This document shows, piece after piece, positions 11,661 to 22,302 of a stretch of DNA of 64,000 bases. This stretch comes from Sindora glabra. Its lineage: Eukaryota > Streptophyta > Magnoliopsida > Fabales > Fabaceae. Location of the stretch: NCBI GenBank assembly GCA_020226215.1, contig CM035235.1, positions 74,115,283 through 74,179,282 on the forward strand, given 5' to 3'. How positions within the stretch are numbered: the stretch's first letter is position 1; the number at the start of each line of letters is the position of its first letter. Below the pieces are notes generated by a model that ran no database searches, was not told where the DNA came from, and was given only the letters and a program-made list of their open reading frames with translations. Position numbers and translations under genes: made by a program.

Positions 11661-12716
11661 TGGATAAAATAAAAATATAGTGAGTTTATAAAAATAAATA
11701 TTATAAAAAGTATTGTTTGTTTCATTTCTATTTAAGCTAAGTATTTGATTTCACCTTTTATGATTATATGTATACTTTGAATTGAGATTGCAATAGCAAA
11801 AATGATGGAAAATTGGGGGAGCTGTAATGATGCAAGTAAGATTGCAACTAAGGACTAGCCACATTTAGGTTGCAAACACCTAACTTCTCCAAGGCTATCT
11901 CACTTCATATCTAATTAGGAATTAAGAATATTTTAATACACTTGCCCTCTTCAATTATAATTGAGAAAATTTCATGTTTAATTATCTCCGTATTGTTTTT
12001 TCTTGAATTCTTTTTCTTATAATATGAAGCAACTATTGAAGTCATGATATTTGGAGTCATAGTTCAGTTATCAACTAATTGAACAAGAAAAACTCTTATT
12101 TATTAATTTATTAGGAATTTTTTTTCCCGTTACATAGGAAACAGTTATAGAGTTAACAGTACATACCAACGAGAAGACAACCATATCATACACATAGCAA
12201 GATAAAATCCTACATCAAAAAGCTCCACACAAATGATACATTCCGAAGGTTGATCTTGATCATTGTGCTGCATAATGAGTCAGCGTCCCCGATGGAGCGT
12301 GTGATCCTGTATTACACTTCCATGATGCTGATCAAAGAACAGGACGAACATGACTCACATGTACCTAGATTCCAAGGCATTTTACCTTCAACTTTCTTTA
12401 ATGAATGACTAGAGAAGTAGAATGAGAAATTCCAAGAGCCCTTTTATAAATAATATCTGAAGCTGCAACAAGTTCGCCTTTTCTTTCAACATAGAGCTGT
12501 AATAACATTAAAATCCTACTAAGAAAGAAATGGGCTGTAATGACATCATCCCAGAAGCCCACATGCCTTTATGTGATCTAAGGCGTACGTATAGTTGTCA
12601 CATTAGTATAGGTAAAAACCACACTAAGTTCGACATGCAAATAAGAAGGCATACACTTTCTCCCAGTTTGGATTCTTTTAATCCAGAACATCGAAGGCTT
12701 GGTGCAGAATTTCAGC
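11661..12716. repeat. Segmental duplicate (copy 1) of the region behind the acetylornithine aminotransferase
   Basis: This segment aligns in direct orientation to 19,473-20,288 plus 22,214-22,341. Shared landmarks include AAGTATTGT.TGTTTCATTT, GATTATATGTA.ACTTT, GAAGCAACTATTG, GGACGAACATGACTCAC, CTGAAGCTGCAACAAGTT and AACATCATCCC.GAAGCCCA (with small changes), then the last 13 codons of the aminotransferase. The copy here lacks the 1.9-kb TIR element found in the other copy, so it preserves the pre-insertion site near 12,580-12,600. Divergence with several indels suggests an old event. Confidence 0.85.
12678..12716 (-). pseudogene. 13-codon 3' tail of acetylornithine aminotransferase (duplicate fragment)
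   Basis: Read on the minus strand, this gives AEILHQAFDVLD followed by TAA, the same C-terminus as the intact gene ending at 22,303. Similarity stops abruptly at 12,716, inside the coding sequence, and no further aminotransferase exons are found to the right. It marks the breakpoint of the segmental duplication and has no function of its own. Confidence 0.85.
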
Positions 12717-13077
12717 GGTACTATTCGTTCATACAAGTTGAAGGGAGTTAGTGGTTGTACTTGTAGTTGAGTGCAATGCGATGTGTTGAATAAAAGCGAT
12801 GCACTTCCATTTATTCTCTCTAATTTTCTTCGTATTGTGTGTATTGAATCGACTCTAAGATTCCAACATGTTATGAGTTGATTCCATTTGCTTGTAATGG
12901 ATTCATGAATACTGCTTTGAATCCATTCCTTCTTTGTTCATTACACTTGGAATCGATTCCTTGTTTGCTTGAATTGCTTCCTTTTGGATCGCTTCAGTAA
13001 CTGATCCATCAGTTTCTTCAGGACAAACATCACTTCTCAATCTCTGAGACTTCATCTACAAAAGTTGTCGTAAACTC
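12717..13077 (+). promoter_or_regulatory. Upstream region of the DUF247 gene
   Basis: This 360-bp spacer between the duplication breakpoint and the DUF247 start is richer in GC than the surrounding DNA. It carries several diverged GAATCGATTCC-like palindromes (near 12,846, 12,919 and 12,950). An AATAAAAG at about 12,790 is the only weak TATA-like string I see. Assignment as promoter/5' UTR rests only on position. Confidence 0.35.
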
Positions 13078-14580
13078 ATGATCAGGTTGATTTTCCAGAA
13101 GTTTCGAAGTAGAAAATTCCACACTAGTGCAGAAAGAAGCTCAAATTGGAGAGATGTTATGAAGAAAGAATCAGAAACTTCAATTCCAGATGAAAGTGAA
13201 TCTGTCTGCATTTACAGGGTTCCTTCTTTCATGCGCCTCGTCGAACCCAAAGCCTACAGACCCAATTACATCTCCATTGGTCCTTACCATTACAAAGCAC
13301 CACACTTGCAAGAAGAAACTGAAATGCTGAAAACCAAGTTCTTCCGCCGCCTTTTTGATCCAAATGGCTTAAATGGATCCAAACTAGACATGGCTATGAG
13401 TTCGCTGGAGATCCTCGAAGGCAAGATCCGCAACTGCTACATGGACGAAATCAAACTGAGCCGGGACGAATTTCTAAAGATGGTGTTAATTGATGCCTCT
13501 TTCATTGTACAGTTCTTGAGGGATTTATATGAAAATGAATTCAGAAAAGTACCTTCACTTAGCAGGTGGATGCTGCCTACTATACGGCGTGAATTGATCA
13601 TGCTTGAGAATCAGCTTCCTCTGTTTGTTCTCAATGAATTGTTCAACCTGACGAATAATAGTGCAAAAGCAGAACAATGTAAGGCTCTGAAATCTCTTGC
13701 TCTTCGATTCTTTTACCCTTTGTTGCAGGTAGATTCCGACAACATCCCAGAAAGCAAAAGGGCCGATGAATTCAAAGGCCAACACTTTCTTGATCTCCTC
13801 CGGTCGAGTATATTACCGGATAAGCTCAACGAAGAGTCAGAGCTGAGAGGGACTCAAACCCACATGATCCGGTCCATAACTGAGCTAGAAGAGGTTGGGG
13901 TAAAGATCAAAGCTGACGAGAATCGACAACTACTGGATATAAGCTTCGGATACAAGTTTGGAATAGCGACGAGGGAGCTCAGAATTCCTCCTTTGAACAT
14001 CAACGATCACAGAGGCACAGTATTTCGCAACATACTGGCATTCGAAAAATGCCACAACAAATGCAATCCAGATGTCACAACCTACTTATTTTTCTTCAAT
14101 GGACTCGTAAACTCGGCCGAGGACGTGGCTCTTCTTCATTACAAGGAGGTTCTTCATCATTCTTTAGGCAGTAATGAACAAGTGGCAGAGCTCATCAACA
14201 ACATCTCCAAAGATGTGGTGCGAGACAAGAATGAATCGTTCTTGTACAAGGTTGTGAATGATGTGAATTCGTACTTTGGTTCCCCTTATGCGAGGGGGAG
14301 GGCGGCTTTAGTGCATCACTATCTGAGCAGCTGGGTTGTGGGGATTTCGACTGTTGGTGCTTTCTTGGCACTTTATTTCACTTTCATACAGACTGTGTCT
14401 GCAATTGCTGCTGTTTCCGATAGGTTGAAGATCAACAAGTTCACATTGTTCTCCAAAGAAGTTTTTCTGCTTCCATTACGTGATGTTCCTAGTTCGGAAT
14501 GGTCTGCAAAAAAATGTGGTTGTGATTCCGAACCAAAGAATCCTCGCGTGTTGTGTATGGAAATTTGCGTCAGTGAATGA
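13078..14580 (+). CDS. DUF247 family membrane protein, 500 residues, intronless
   Basis: A single uninterrupted frame with the landmarks of the plant-specific DUF247 family (UPF0481). These are IYRVPSFMR, then PNYISIGPYHY near residues 60-72, LIDASFIVQFL near 140-150, RRELIMLENQLPLFVLNELF near 170-190, ELEEVGVKIKA near 270, LRIPPLNIND and FRNILAFEKC near 305-325, and one C-terminal membrane helix (SSWVVGISTVGAFLALYF) near 420-445. That layout predicts a large cytosolic or extracellular domain anchored by one helix. The molecular role of most DUF247 proteins is unknown; some grass members act in self-incompatibility. After the helix comes a 54-residue tail with four Cys (KCGCDSE, VLCMEIC), longer than the short tail I expect in this family. 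An internal Met at residue 28 is an alternative start. A poly(A)-type AATAAA follows 58 bp past the stop. Confidence 0.93.
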   Translation: MIRLIFQKFRSRKFHTSAERSSNWRDVMKKESETSIPDESESVCIYRVPSFMRLVEPKAYRPNYISIGPYHYKAPHLQEETEMLKTKFFRRLFDPNGLNGSKLDMAMSSLEILEGKIRNCYMDEIKLSRDEFLKMVLIDASFIVQFLRDLYENEFRKVPSLSRWMLPTIRRELIMLENQLPLFVLNELFNLTNNSAKAEQCKALKSLALRFFYPLLQVDSDNIPESKRADEFKGQHFLDLLRSSILPDKLNEESELRGTQTHMIRSITELEEVGVKIKADENRQLLDISFGYKFGIATRELRIPPLNINDHRGTVFRNILAFEKCHNKCNPDVTTYLFFFNGLVNSAEDVALLHYKEVLHHSLGSNEQVAELINNISKDVVRDKNESFLYKVVNDVNSYFGSPYARGRAALVHHYLSSWVVGISTVGAFLALYFTFIQTVSAIAAVSDRLKINKFTLFSKEVFLLPLRDVPSSEWSAKKCGCDSEPKNPRVLCMEICVSE

Positions 14581-14637
14581 GAAAAATGAAATCTTAACGT
14601 TACTTTGGAGATGAAAATGAGTCCATGTCAGAGTTAT

Positions 14638-14643
14638 AATAAA
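14638..14643 (+). terminator. Polyadenylation signal AATAAA for the DUF247 gene
   Basis: Canonical hexamer 58 bp beyond the stop codon, followed by a T-rich tract at 14,701-14,722. Confidence 0.5.
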
Positions 14644-14972
14644 AATTATTTTAGATCTTTTTCTAATTGTTTATATTTTTAGAAATTATTGAGTTCCTTC
14701 CCTTTTTTTTTTTTTTTTCCTTTTCCTTGGCTCATCGGATTTGGAAAAACTTACATAATATGGAAAGTCTAACTAATTTATAAAGGTATATTGAATTGGA
14801 TGACAAAAAATAAAACAAACTAATTGCAGTGTATACATGATAACTACGGAAGAAGCAAAATACAAGATATAATCAAGGGTGTGACGAGATTCATTTTTTA
14901 TGATGATAATAATAATAGAAGAACCAAAGAGATAAAATGCAAGATCTTGTATACTATCTGGAATTTTTGCAG

Positions 14973-15412
14973 GCTAGAAAAAATCTGCTAGCTACATTTC
15001 AAACTATTGCCTATAAACGGAGAAGCGATAGGAATGACAATGTGCCTAGGGAACAAAAGATGTGATGAATTATTTGTTAGATGCTAAAGATGAAAATGGA
15101 AAAAAATTCATTGATGAAAAAATTATTGATGTATTATTAATGTATTGGAATGCTTGGTATGAATCTGGCATGTAATTATATGGATTATAATTTTCCTACA
15201 AAACAATTCAGAGTGTCTTCAAAAATTAAAGGTATTAAGTTACAAGATCATTTTAGGTCAACTTGTTTGTTCTTTCACCTTCTTGTAAATACTTATTCTT
15301 GAGCAAGTTGAATAAGAAGAGATAATGAGGAAAGACTACCGACACATAAGGGATTGGCTTCAAAGGAAATCCGCTAAATGAAGTATCATTCTAAGTTCAA
15401 TGAACATTTTGA
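14973..15412 (+). pseudogene. Cytochrome P450 pseudogene fragment, CYP88A-like (ent-kaurenoic acid oxidase family)
   Basis: After an acceptor-like TTTTTGCAG, the frame reads ARKNLLATFQTIAYKRR, then shifts by one base into LLDAKDENGKKFIDEKII, then DVLLMYWNAWYES. This matches the linker and I-helix region of CYP88A enzymes, which oxidise ent-kaurenoic acid to GA12 in gibberellin synthesis. The oxygen-binding AG.ES motif is degraded to AWYES. Another one-base shift gives FLQNNSECLQKLK, followed by an intron-like GTATTAAG. A last block near 15,300-15,412 (EEIMRK ... KEIR, stop, MKYHSKF) matches the segment before the K-helix, with two in-frame stops. Neither the N-terminal half nor the heme-Cys region was found. 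It is a dead relic lying just behind the DUF247 gene. Assignment to P450 is firm; CYP88A is from recognition of the motif order. Confidence 0.75.
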
Positions 15413-16629
15413 AACTGCAATTGGAGGACAACCAGAAAATTTGTTAGGATAGTTTATGAGGAAATGGATGTTATTGCTAAGTGTTGAAACTGGCATAACA
15501 ATAATACTATAGATTAAATTGGGATCATGGTTTGAAATTATAATTCAGGTCGCATTTGTTAAAAACAAAAACATTAAAACAAAAAATAAAAGTGGAAAAA
15601 TTGCATTATGAATCAAACTTAAAGCAAATTGGGGTTGCACCTGTAAAATATTGAATTAATTAAAGGTAGATCATCATGTAAGCAAATTTTGTCTCATTAT
15701 TCTCTGGTTTTATACTGGTAATAAATGAAAGAATGCGCTTGATTACATTCTCCCTAATGATCTTTTGAGAGGCTAAATTAGATGTCAATATTAATGGTTT
15801 TTCCATAAACCACTAATATCCAATTTTTGTTATCACCAAAATAATATACTCTCTATCACAATAAAATGTAAATAATATAATTTTTGCATTCATGACAAAT
15901 TTGGTGCTTTTTCATTATACTTTCAATTCTAATTTAAGATTAAAATATTAGATAGAGTAAAAATAACTTTCAACTAAAATAACCAGTGTTTAATTTTAGT
16001 TTTAGAGATGCAACATATTATTAGTTTAGTTTTTTTTTATTCTACATATTATAGGATAAATGTTAATTAATTGGTTATTATCCAACTTTAAAAGAGGTGT
16101 TGTTAGTTTAAGTATTATATTTTATATTGGTTGTACGTAAATGAAATTTTATTTATTTCCATACCAAAAAATTTATAATTATTTAAAAATTATAATATTT
16201 TTAGTAATTTTAATTTAATATATTTTATTTTTTAAAAAAATTACATAATATTAAACAAAATTATAGATCTTTTTGTGAAAAAAATATAGAATTTTATTTA
16301 TAAAGGTCATAACATAAAAATTTTTGAGACTTCTATAAAAAAATTGCAATAAAAACTTATAAAATATGTAAAAATATAATTAATTTCATGAAGTTCAAAT
16401 ATAAATGTTTTAACTAATATAAATGTTTTATTACAAAAATTTTGGATTATTAAATTAAAATGGATAATAAATAAGAAACAATTCTAGTGTAATTATATTA
16501 TATACGTAATATAAATAAAAATAAAGTTATACTTATAAAAGTTGTAACACATAAGTTATTCAAAGTTTTATTAACAAAGTTAAAATAAAAAATCAATAAT
16601 TTTTTAAAAACATAATTAATTTAATAAAA

Positions 16630-16632
<3 letters not shown>
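15413..16632. other. AT-rich intergenic, nothing recognised
   Basis: No supported coding block. Further P450 exons were looked for here and not recognised. Confidence 0.5.

Positions 16633-16683
<51 letters not shown>
16633..16683. repeat. (AT)n microsatellite
   Basis: Uninterrupted AT dinucleotide run of about 50 bp. Confidence 0.95.
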
Positions 16684-16684
<1 letters not shown>

Positions 16685-17228
16685 TTTTCTTATATATGTA
16701 TAATAAACTATAAAGCTTTTACCGTAAAAAATTAAAATAATAAAATGAAAATGGATAATAAGTGATAATTTTAATGCAATTATATTGCATTTACAATTTA
16801 AGTAAGTGTATATGAGTTTTTTTAAAAAAATTAATTTAAAGTTAGATAAAAAGTTAGAAAAATATTTTTTAAGTCATGTAAATATTTTGTTTTGACCAAA
16901 TATATGATTTTATAAAATATTTTAAAGTACAATGTAATAAAAAAAGTTCATATTTAACAAGAAGAGAGGAAGATAAAAAAATAATTTACAAATTATTTAC
17001 TTTTAATTTTAGAAAAATTATAATTTTACACTTTATATTTGTATTTCTATATTTATTATAAAATTTATTTTTATTGTATAAATGCATATTTTTTTATTAT
17101 AACTATGTGTATTTTAAAATTTTAGAGGACAAAATGTGTAATAACTCACATATATAGAGAAAAGTATGAAACTTTACGGACAACAGCGACACCTAATTTT
17201 CCAAACTCCATCACTAAGCATAAGTTAC
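16684..17228. other. AT-rich intergenic, nothing recognised
   Basis: Very A/T-biased sequence with no frame or repeat border that I can support. It ends with TAAGTTAC (17,221-17,228), the left target duplication of the next element. Confidence 0.55.
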
Positions 17229-17720
17229 TAAGGGTGCTTAACGAATCAAATCAAGCCAAAATTCGTTTAGGCTTGGTTTTAAATGAGCTTATTTTGGCCA
17301 ATCCAGTCCATTTTGTTAGCCTGCCAGATTGGTCTGCAGGTTGGTCCTTTTTATATTTTAATTTATATTTTATTTTTATTATATTTTTATATTTATTAAT
17401 TTTATTTTTATTGTATTTAATTATTTTAAGTATTTCTATTTAAATTTTTAATAGTTGAATTGTATTTTGTATTAAATTATAATATAAAACTAATTAATAA
17501 GATTTTTTAATATAAATGTCATTTAAATTATTAAATATATTTTTTTAAAAAAAATTGATCCGTTTAGACTTGCAGACCAGTCCACTTTAGTTTACGGACC
17601 AAATAGATCAATCCGTTTAGACCCATTTTTAAACAGGCTTAATTTTTCTAATTCAATCCGTTGAAAGTTTGCGGGTCGGTCCATTTGGCTCGTGAACTTT
17701 TAACTCGTTAAGTACCCCTA
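17229..17720. mobile_element. hAT-type MITE, 492 bp, with 8-bp target duplication
   Basis: The left end is TAAGGGTGCTTAACGA; the reverse complement of the right end is TAGGGGTACTTAACGA. Flanking 8-bp direct repeats are TAAGTTAC (17,221-17,228) and TAAGTTAT (17,721-17,728). Subterminal sequence on both sides repeats 'GGTCC/GGACC' and 'AGCC' motifs in inverted orientation, a hAT trait. The interior is AT-rich and codes for nothing; the 69-codon plus frame is within the element and is spurious. Confidence 0.85.
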
Positions 17721-17728
17721 TAAGTTAT

Positions 17729-19472
17729 ATCATGTCAAAGGATTGTAAAATTATTATATAATTTATGACTACTCATTATAATTCCAAAATATATGGAAGA
17801 GACTATAGTGCAATACTGAAAAAGTGGTGCACCAGTATGTTAGGAGATGAATGGCCGGTGTACGACGATGCTTCTCCATCAAGTGGTTAATAAACTGATT
17901 GCGGCAAGTTGGGCATAATATACAAAACCCCCACTATTATTTTTAATTACATTAGACTCCTACCAATATAATAAATTGGGCTAAATTGCAATTGTAGCTC
18001 TTCAAGTTATCCATAACAATTGTGTTGCGTCCATGAATCCTAGCCCTCAATTTTTTGATGCACCGGTGCACTACTTTTTTGGCCGTGCGCCAGAGTCTTC
18101 CTGAGGGGGCAAACGAAGGAAGTTACAATATTAGCCCTTGATTTCTTGGAAGGGGTTTACCGGGGTATCAAGCTTCATATAATTTTAGAAAATTCTCACC
18201 AATTACGAAAAAGTTCATTCACTACGTTCACTCGCCACAACCGTCTTGATCATGCCCTCAAAAGTTGAAATTAAAGCACAACTCGTGGGGACTAAAGGGG
18301 GGTGGGGGGGGGGGGGTTATGAGCATGAAATTTTGAGAATTTCAACCACCTTTTCCAATTGCTTTAAAGATCTTTTTCATCCAAATCTGATGAAATTACA
18401 AATCCCATGAGCTAAACTTAAAACAATAGAAATTTGACAAAAAAAAATGAACTACATATACCCCTTGAATTTAATGAATATTTCACGAATTTCTTTTTTA
18501 ATTTCAAAATATACATATATTTCCTCTCAATTTTACAAAAAAAAAAAATTCTGCTAGACTTGTTTTAAAAGTTTTGTTAAGAAAATATTAATTTTGCCTT
18601 TAAAATATATTCAAATATCAAATGATTATATTATTGATAAAAGTTAAAATGATTATTTTGTGAATAAGTTATTTATTCTTTATTTATATATGTTCTCATA
18701 CTCATTTTATTTTAAATGACCGGAAACTTTGAAATCTTTCCTACACAGGAAATATATTTTTATTAAATATTTTTTGTTTTACGCATTTTTTTATGTATAT
18801 TGCCTATAATATTTAAGGTGTAATTACCATCAAGGGTGAAGCTCCAGCCAAAGCTACCCAAGATTGGAAAAAATTAGAAATTTTACCCTATGTATCTTTC
18901 TTCTTTTTTTTTTTTGAAAAATTTATATTTAGCTCTCTTAAAAATTAAAAAAAATTCACATAAATTATTAATAAATTTAAATCCATCCCCTCAATAATAT
19001 TATCTTAGCTTCGCCCTGATTACCATTGTAGACATTTGAGTTTAAAACATTAATAAGCAGCATAATATAAAAGTATTAGAAAAAATGGACCACGTTAATT
19101 AAATGATTTAAAAAATAAATATCAATAATATAAGATAAGTATATTAAATAAATTATAAAATTGTAGGTATTAAAATTTAAAAATTAAATTCTTCATTTTT
19201 TTGATAATTATAGAGATCTAAAATAGTTATCATATTTTAAATACTAAAGTCAGTACACATGAGGAAAAATACTGCCAACAAAGACTTTTAATAAAGATAT
19301 ATTGAGAAAGACTAAAAAATTTGAAGTAAAATGGATATCGGACATGTATAAATAAGAGAGTATTTTGATTACAAAATGATTCTTTTATAAAATGGATATC
19401 GGACATGTATAAATTTTTTAATTTAAAAATAGTCATCATGCTTGTATTTCCTTTCAATCATTTTATTTAAAC
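17729..19472. other. Intergenic, with a small inverted-repeat element and a poly-G tract
   Basis: AAAAAGTGGTGCACCAG (17,819-17,835) and CACCGGTGCACTACTTTTTT (18,061-18,080) form a short inverted pair spanning about 260 bp, perhaps a small MITE. A G-rich run lies at 18,297-18,316. A 26-bp direct repeat containing AATGGATATCGGACATGTAT occurs at about 19,329 and again at 19,390. No gene was recognised. Confidence 0.4.
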
Positions 19473-20288
19473 GGATAATATAAAAATGCAATAACTTTAT
19501 AAAATAAAAAATTATGAAAAGTATTGTCTGTTTCATTTCTATTTAAGTATTTGGTTTCACCTAATATGATTATATGTACACTTTAAATTGTGATTGTGAC
19601 TGCAATAGAAAAAATGATGAAAAATTGAGACAACTGCAATAATGTAAGTAAGATTGCACTAAGGACTGTGATTTAGAACTCAAGCGTGCAATGGAGGCTA
19701 CATTTAGGTTAAAAGGACCTCTCCAAAGCTATCTCACTTAATGTTTAATGAGGAATTAAGAATATTAAATAAACTTGTCCTCTTCAATTATAATTAAGAA
19801 TATATTGTGTTTAATTATCTCCATATTATTTTTTCTCGGATTCTCTATCTTCAATTTGAAGCAACTATTGCCGTCTTGGTATTTGGAATTTAATTCCTAG
19901 AATGTTAGGCATGTGTCCATTGCACAATTAGAGGCATGGAACTTGCCAACTTCATGTAGATTCTGATACTCATAGCTCAATTATCAGTTAACTGAATATG
20001 AAGAAAAATTATTTATAAATATATTAGTGAGTTGTAAAAGAATAGGACGAACATGACTCACCTGTACCAAGATTCTAATGCATTTTACTTTCAACTTTCT
20101 TTAATAAATGGCCAGGAAACATAAATAGATATTTCAAAGGCCTTTTTCATACATAAATTAATATCTGAAGCTGCAACAAGTTGGCCTTCTCTTTCAACAC
20201 GTAGCTGTATTACATGAGAACCCTATTAAGAAAAAAATGGGCTGCAATAACATCATCCCCGAAGCCCACATGACTTTTTGTGATTTAA
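19473..20288. repeat. Segmental duplicate (copy 2), left part
   Basis: Direct-orientation partner of 11,661 to about 12,590. It is separated from its right part (22,214-22,341) by the 1.9-kb TIR element. This copy still abuts the intact aminotransferase and is therefore the parental arrangement. Confidence 0.85.
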
Positions 20289-22213
20289 GGTGATGTTTGA
20301 TTTACGAAATAATTTTAATATTTTTGAGAAGGTTTTAAAGGAATATTATATTCTAGTATTTAATTTAAAATTTAAAAAAATACTTAAAAATGTCACATTT
20401 TCAAAAATATTATTAACCTAATTTTCTTCTAAAATATTCCTATAGGGAAGGTGGAAATCTTAGATTTCCATAGAATAGGAATGCTAATGTTAAGATAAAA
20501 AAATAAACTTATCCTCACATTTAATTTATTTTTTATTTATTATTTTATTAAATAATTTTTAATTTAAATTAAAAAATAGTTATCACTTCTTTAATATATT
20601 TTTTATTATTAAGAAATACACATTAATTTTTAACTATAATTTCTTTTCTATTGTTGTTCCTAATGTTTGAAATTTTTTTAATGTAATTATATATACATAT
20701 AATTTTTTTAATTAAAAATAATATAATAGGCTTGGAGTATCTTTAAAAAAATGTATATTTATACATGAAAATATAAAATAATAATATTTTTATATTAAAA
20801 AATTATAATATAAAATTTAATATCAATATAAAATATAATTACAAAAATAATTTAACCCTAAAAATTTATAATTTTATAAAAAATATTAAATATATTTAAT
20901 ATTATAATAATAATTTAAATAAATTACACTCGTCCGGAAACCTTTGAAATCTAAATTCACACGTGTTTTACGCCTACTTTGTAATGTTGGATTTTTCAAT
21001 TCCATTTATTTTATTAAAACACATTCTTTGAAGGAAAATTTTATTTATGTGTAAAAATAAAGAAATCACACATGTCACTCTTATACTTTATGATTAAAAA
21101 TAATAATGATAATAAAGTATAACATATAAAAATATAATACATTATATATTAAAATATAATAAAGTGTAAAACATTTATATATATAAAATAAAAAAATAAA
21201 TTTATCCTCACATTTAATTTCTTTTCTTATTTATCACTTTATTAAATAATTTTTAATTTAAATTAAAAAATAATTATCATTTTATTTTTAAATTATTTTT
21301 TATTATTACAAAAACTCATTAATTTTTTAACTATAATTTCTTTTGTATTGTTATTTTTTATGTTTGAAAGATTTTTTATTTATTACTTTATCAAATAATT
21401 TTTAATTTAAAGTGAAAAATAATTATCACATTATTTTTAATTATTTTTTATTATTAAGAAATACACATTAATTTTTTAACTATAATTTCCTTTGTATTGT
21501 TATTTCTAATGTTTGAAATATTTTTTTAATATAATTAAATATACATATAATTTTTTATTAAAAAATAATACAACAAATTTGAAATTTCTTTTAAAAAAAG
21601 ACATATTTATACATATAAATATAAAATAATAATATTTTATATTAAAAAAAATTATAATATAAAATTTAATACCAATATGAAATATAATTATAAAATAATT
21701 TAATCATGAAAATTTATAATTTTATAAAAAAAGAAATGCTAAATATATTTAATATCATAATAATAACTTAAATTATGCTCACTTCATTTTAAAAATTAAT
21801 TTAATAATAATTATGATAATAAAATATAAAATATTAAAATATAATAAAATACAAAATATTTATATATATTAATAAATTTTTAAATGTTAAATATTAAAAT
21901 TTAATTTATTAAATATTAAATTTTATTATTTATGTAATTTTAAATAAAAATATAATTTACTATATTATATTTTATAGTAAAATATTGATAAAGATATTTT
22001 TGAAACAATCTTAAAATTCCTAAGAGTATCAAATATGAACCAAATCTAATAATATAACATATTTAAGAATTTGATAAAATATTCCTAAAAAAACTTATAA
22101 TGAACCAAATATAAAAATGTTACATTTTTATTAATTAAATTCTCAAGAATTATATTCTTCTTGAAAATATACACTTTTCTGGAAATACAAAATTTCATAA
22201 ATCAAACACCACC
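20289..22213. mobile_element. Non-autonomous TIR element, 1,925 bp, PIF/Harbinger-like termini
   Basis: The left end is GGTGATGTTTGATTTACGAA; the reverse complement of the right end is GGTGGTGTTTGATTTATGAA. It is flanked by TAA (20,286-20,288) and TCA (22,214-22,216), consistent with a TAA target duplication with one later change. The paralogous segment at 12.58 kb lacks it, which confirms insertion. The interior is extremely AT-rich with no transposase. A block of about 430 bp (about 20,510-20,940) is repeated at about 21,205-21,780, with one internal unit of about 150 bp present twice in the second copy. GG.. ends and the 3-bp target point to PIF/Harbinger (Tourist-like), but the superfamily is inferred from ends only. 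Confidence 0.75.
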
Positions 22214-22302
22214 TCACAATTGTTACAGTAATACAAGCAGAAACCACACAAAGTTCACCACGCAATTAAGAAAACATATTATTTCTACTAGTTTGGATTC
22301 TT

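Noticed and set aside
18297..18316. Poly-G tract as a possible quadruplex regulatory site
   Set aside because: A single homopolymer-like run far from any gene start; no supporting context.
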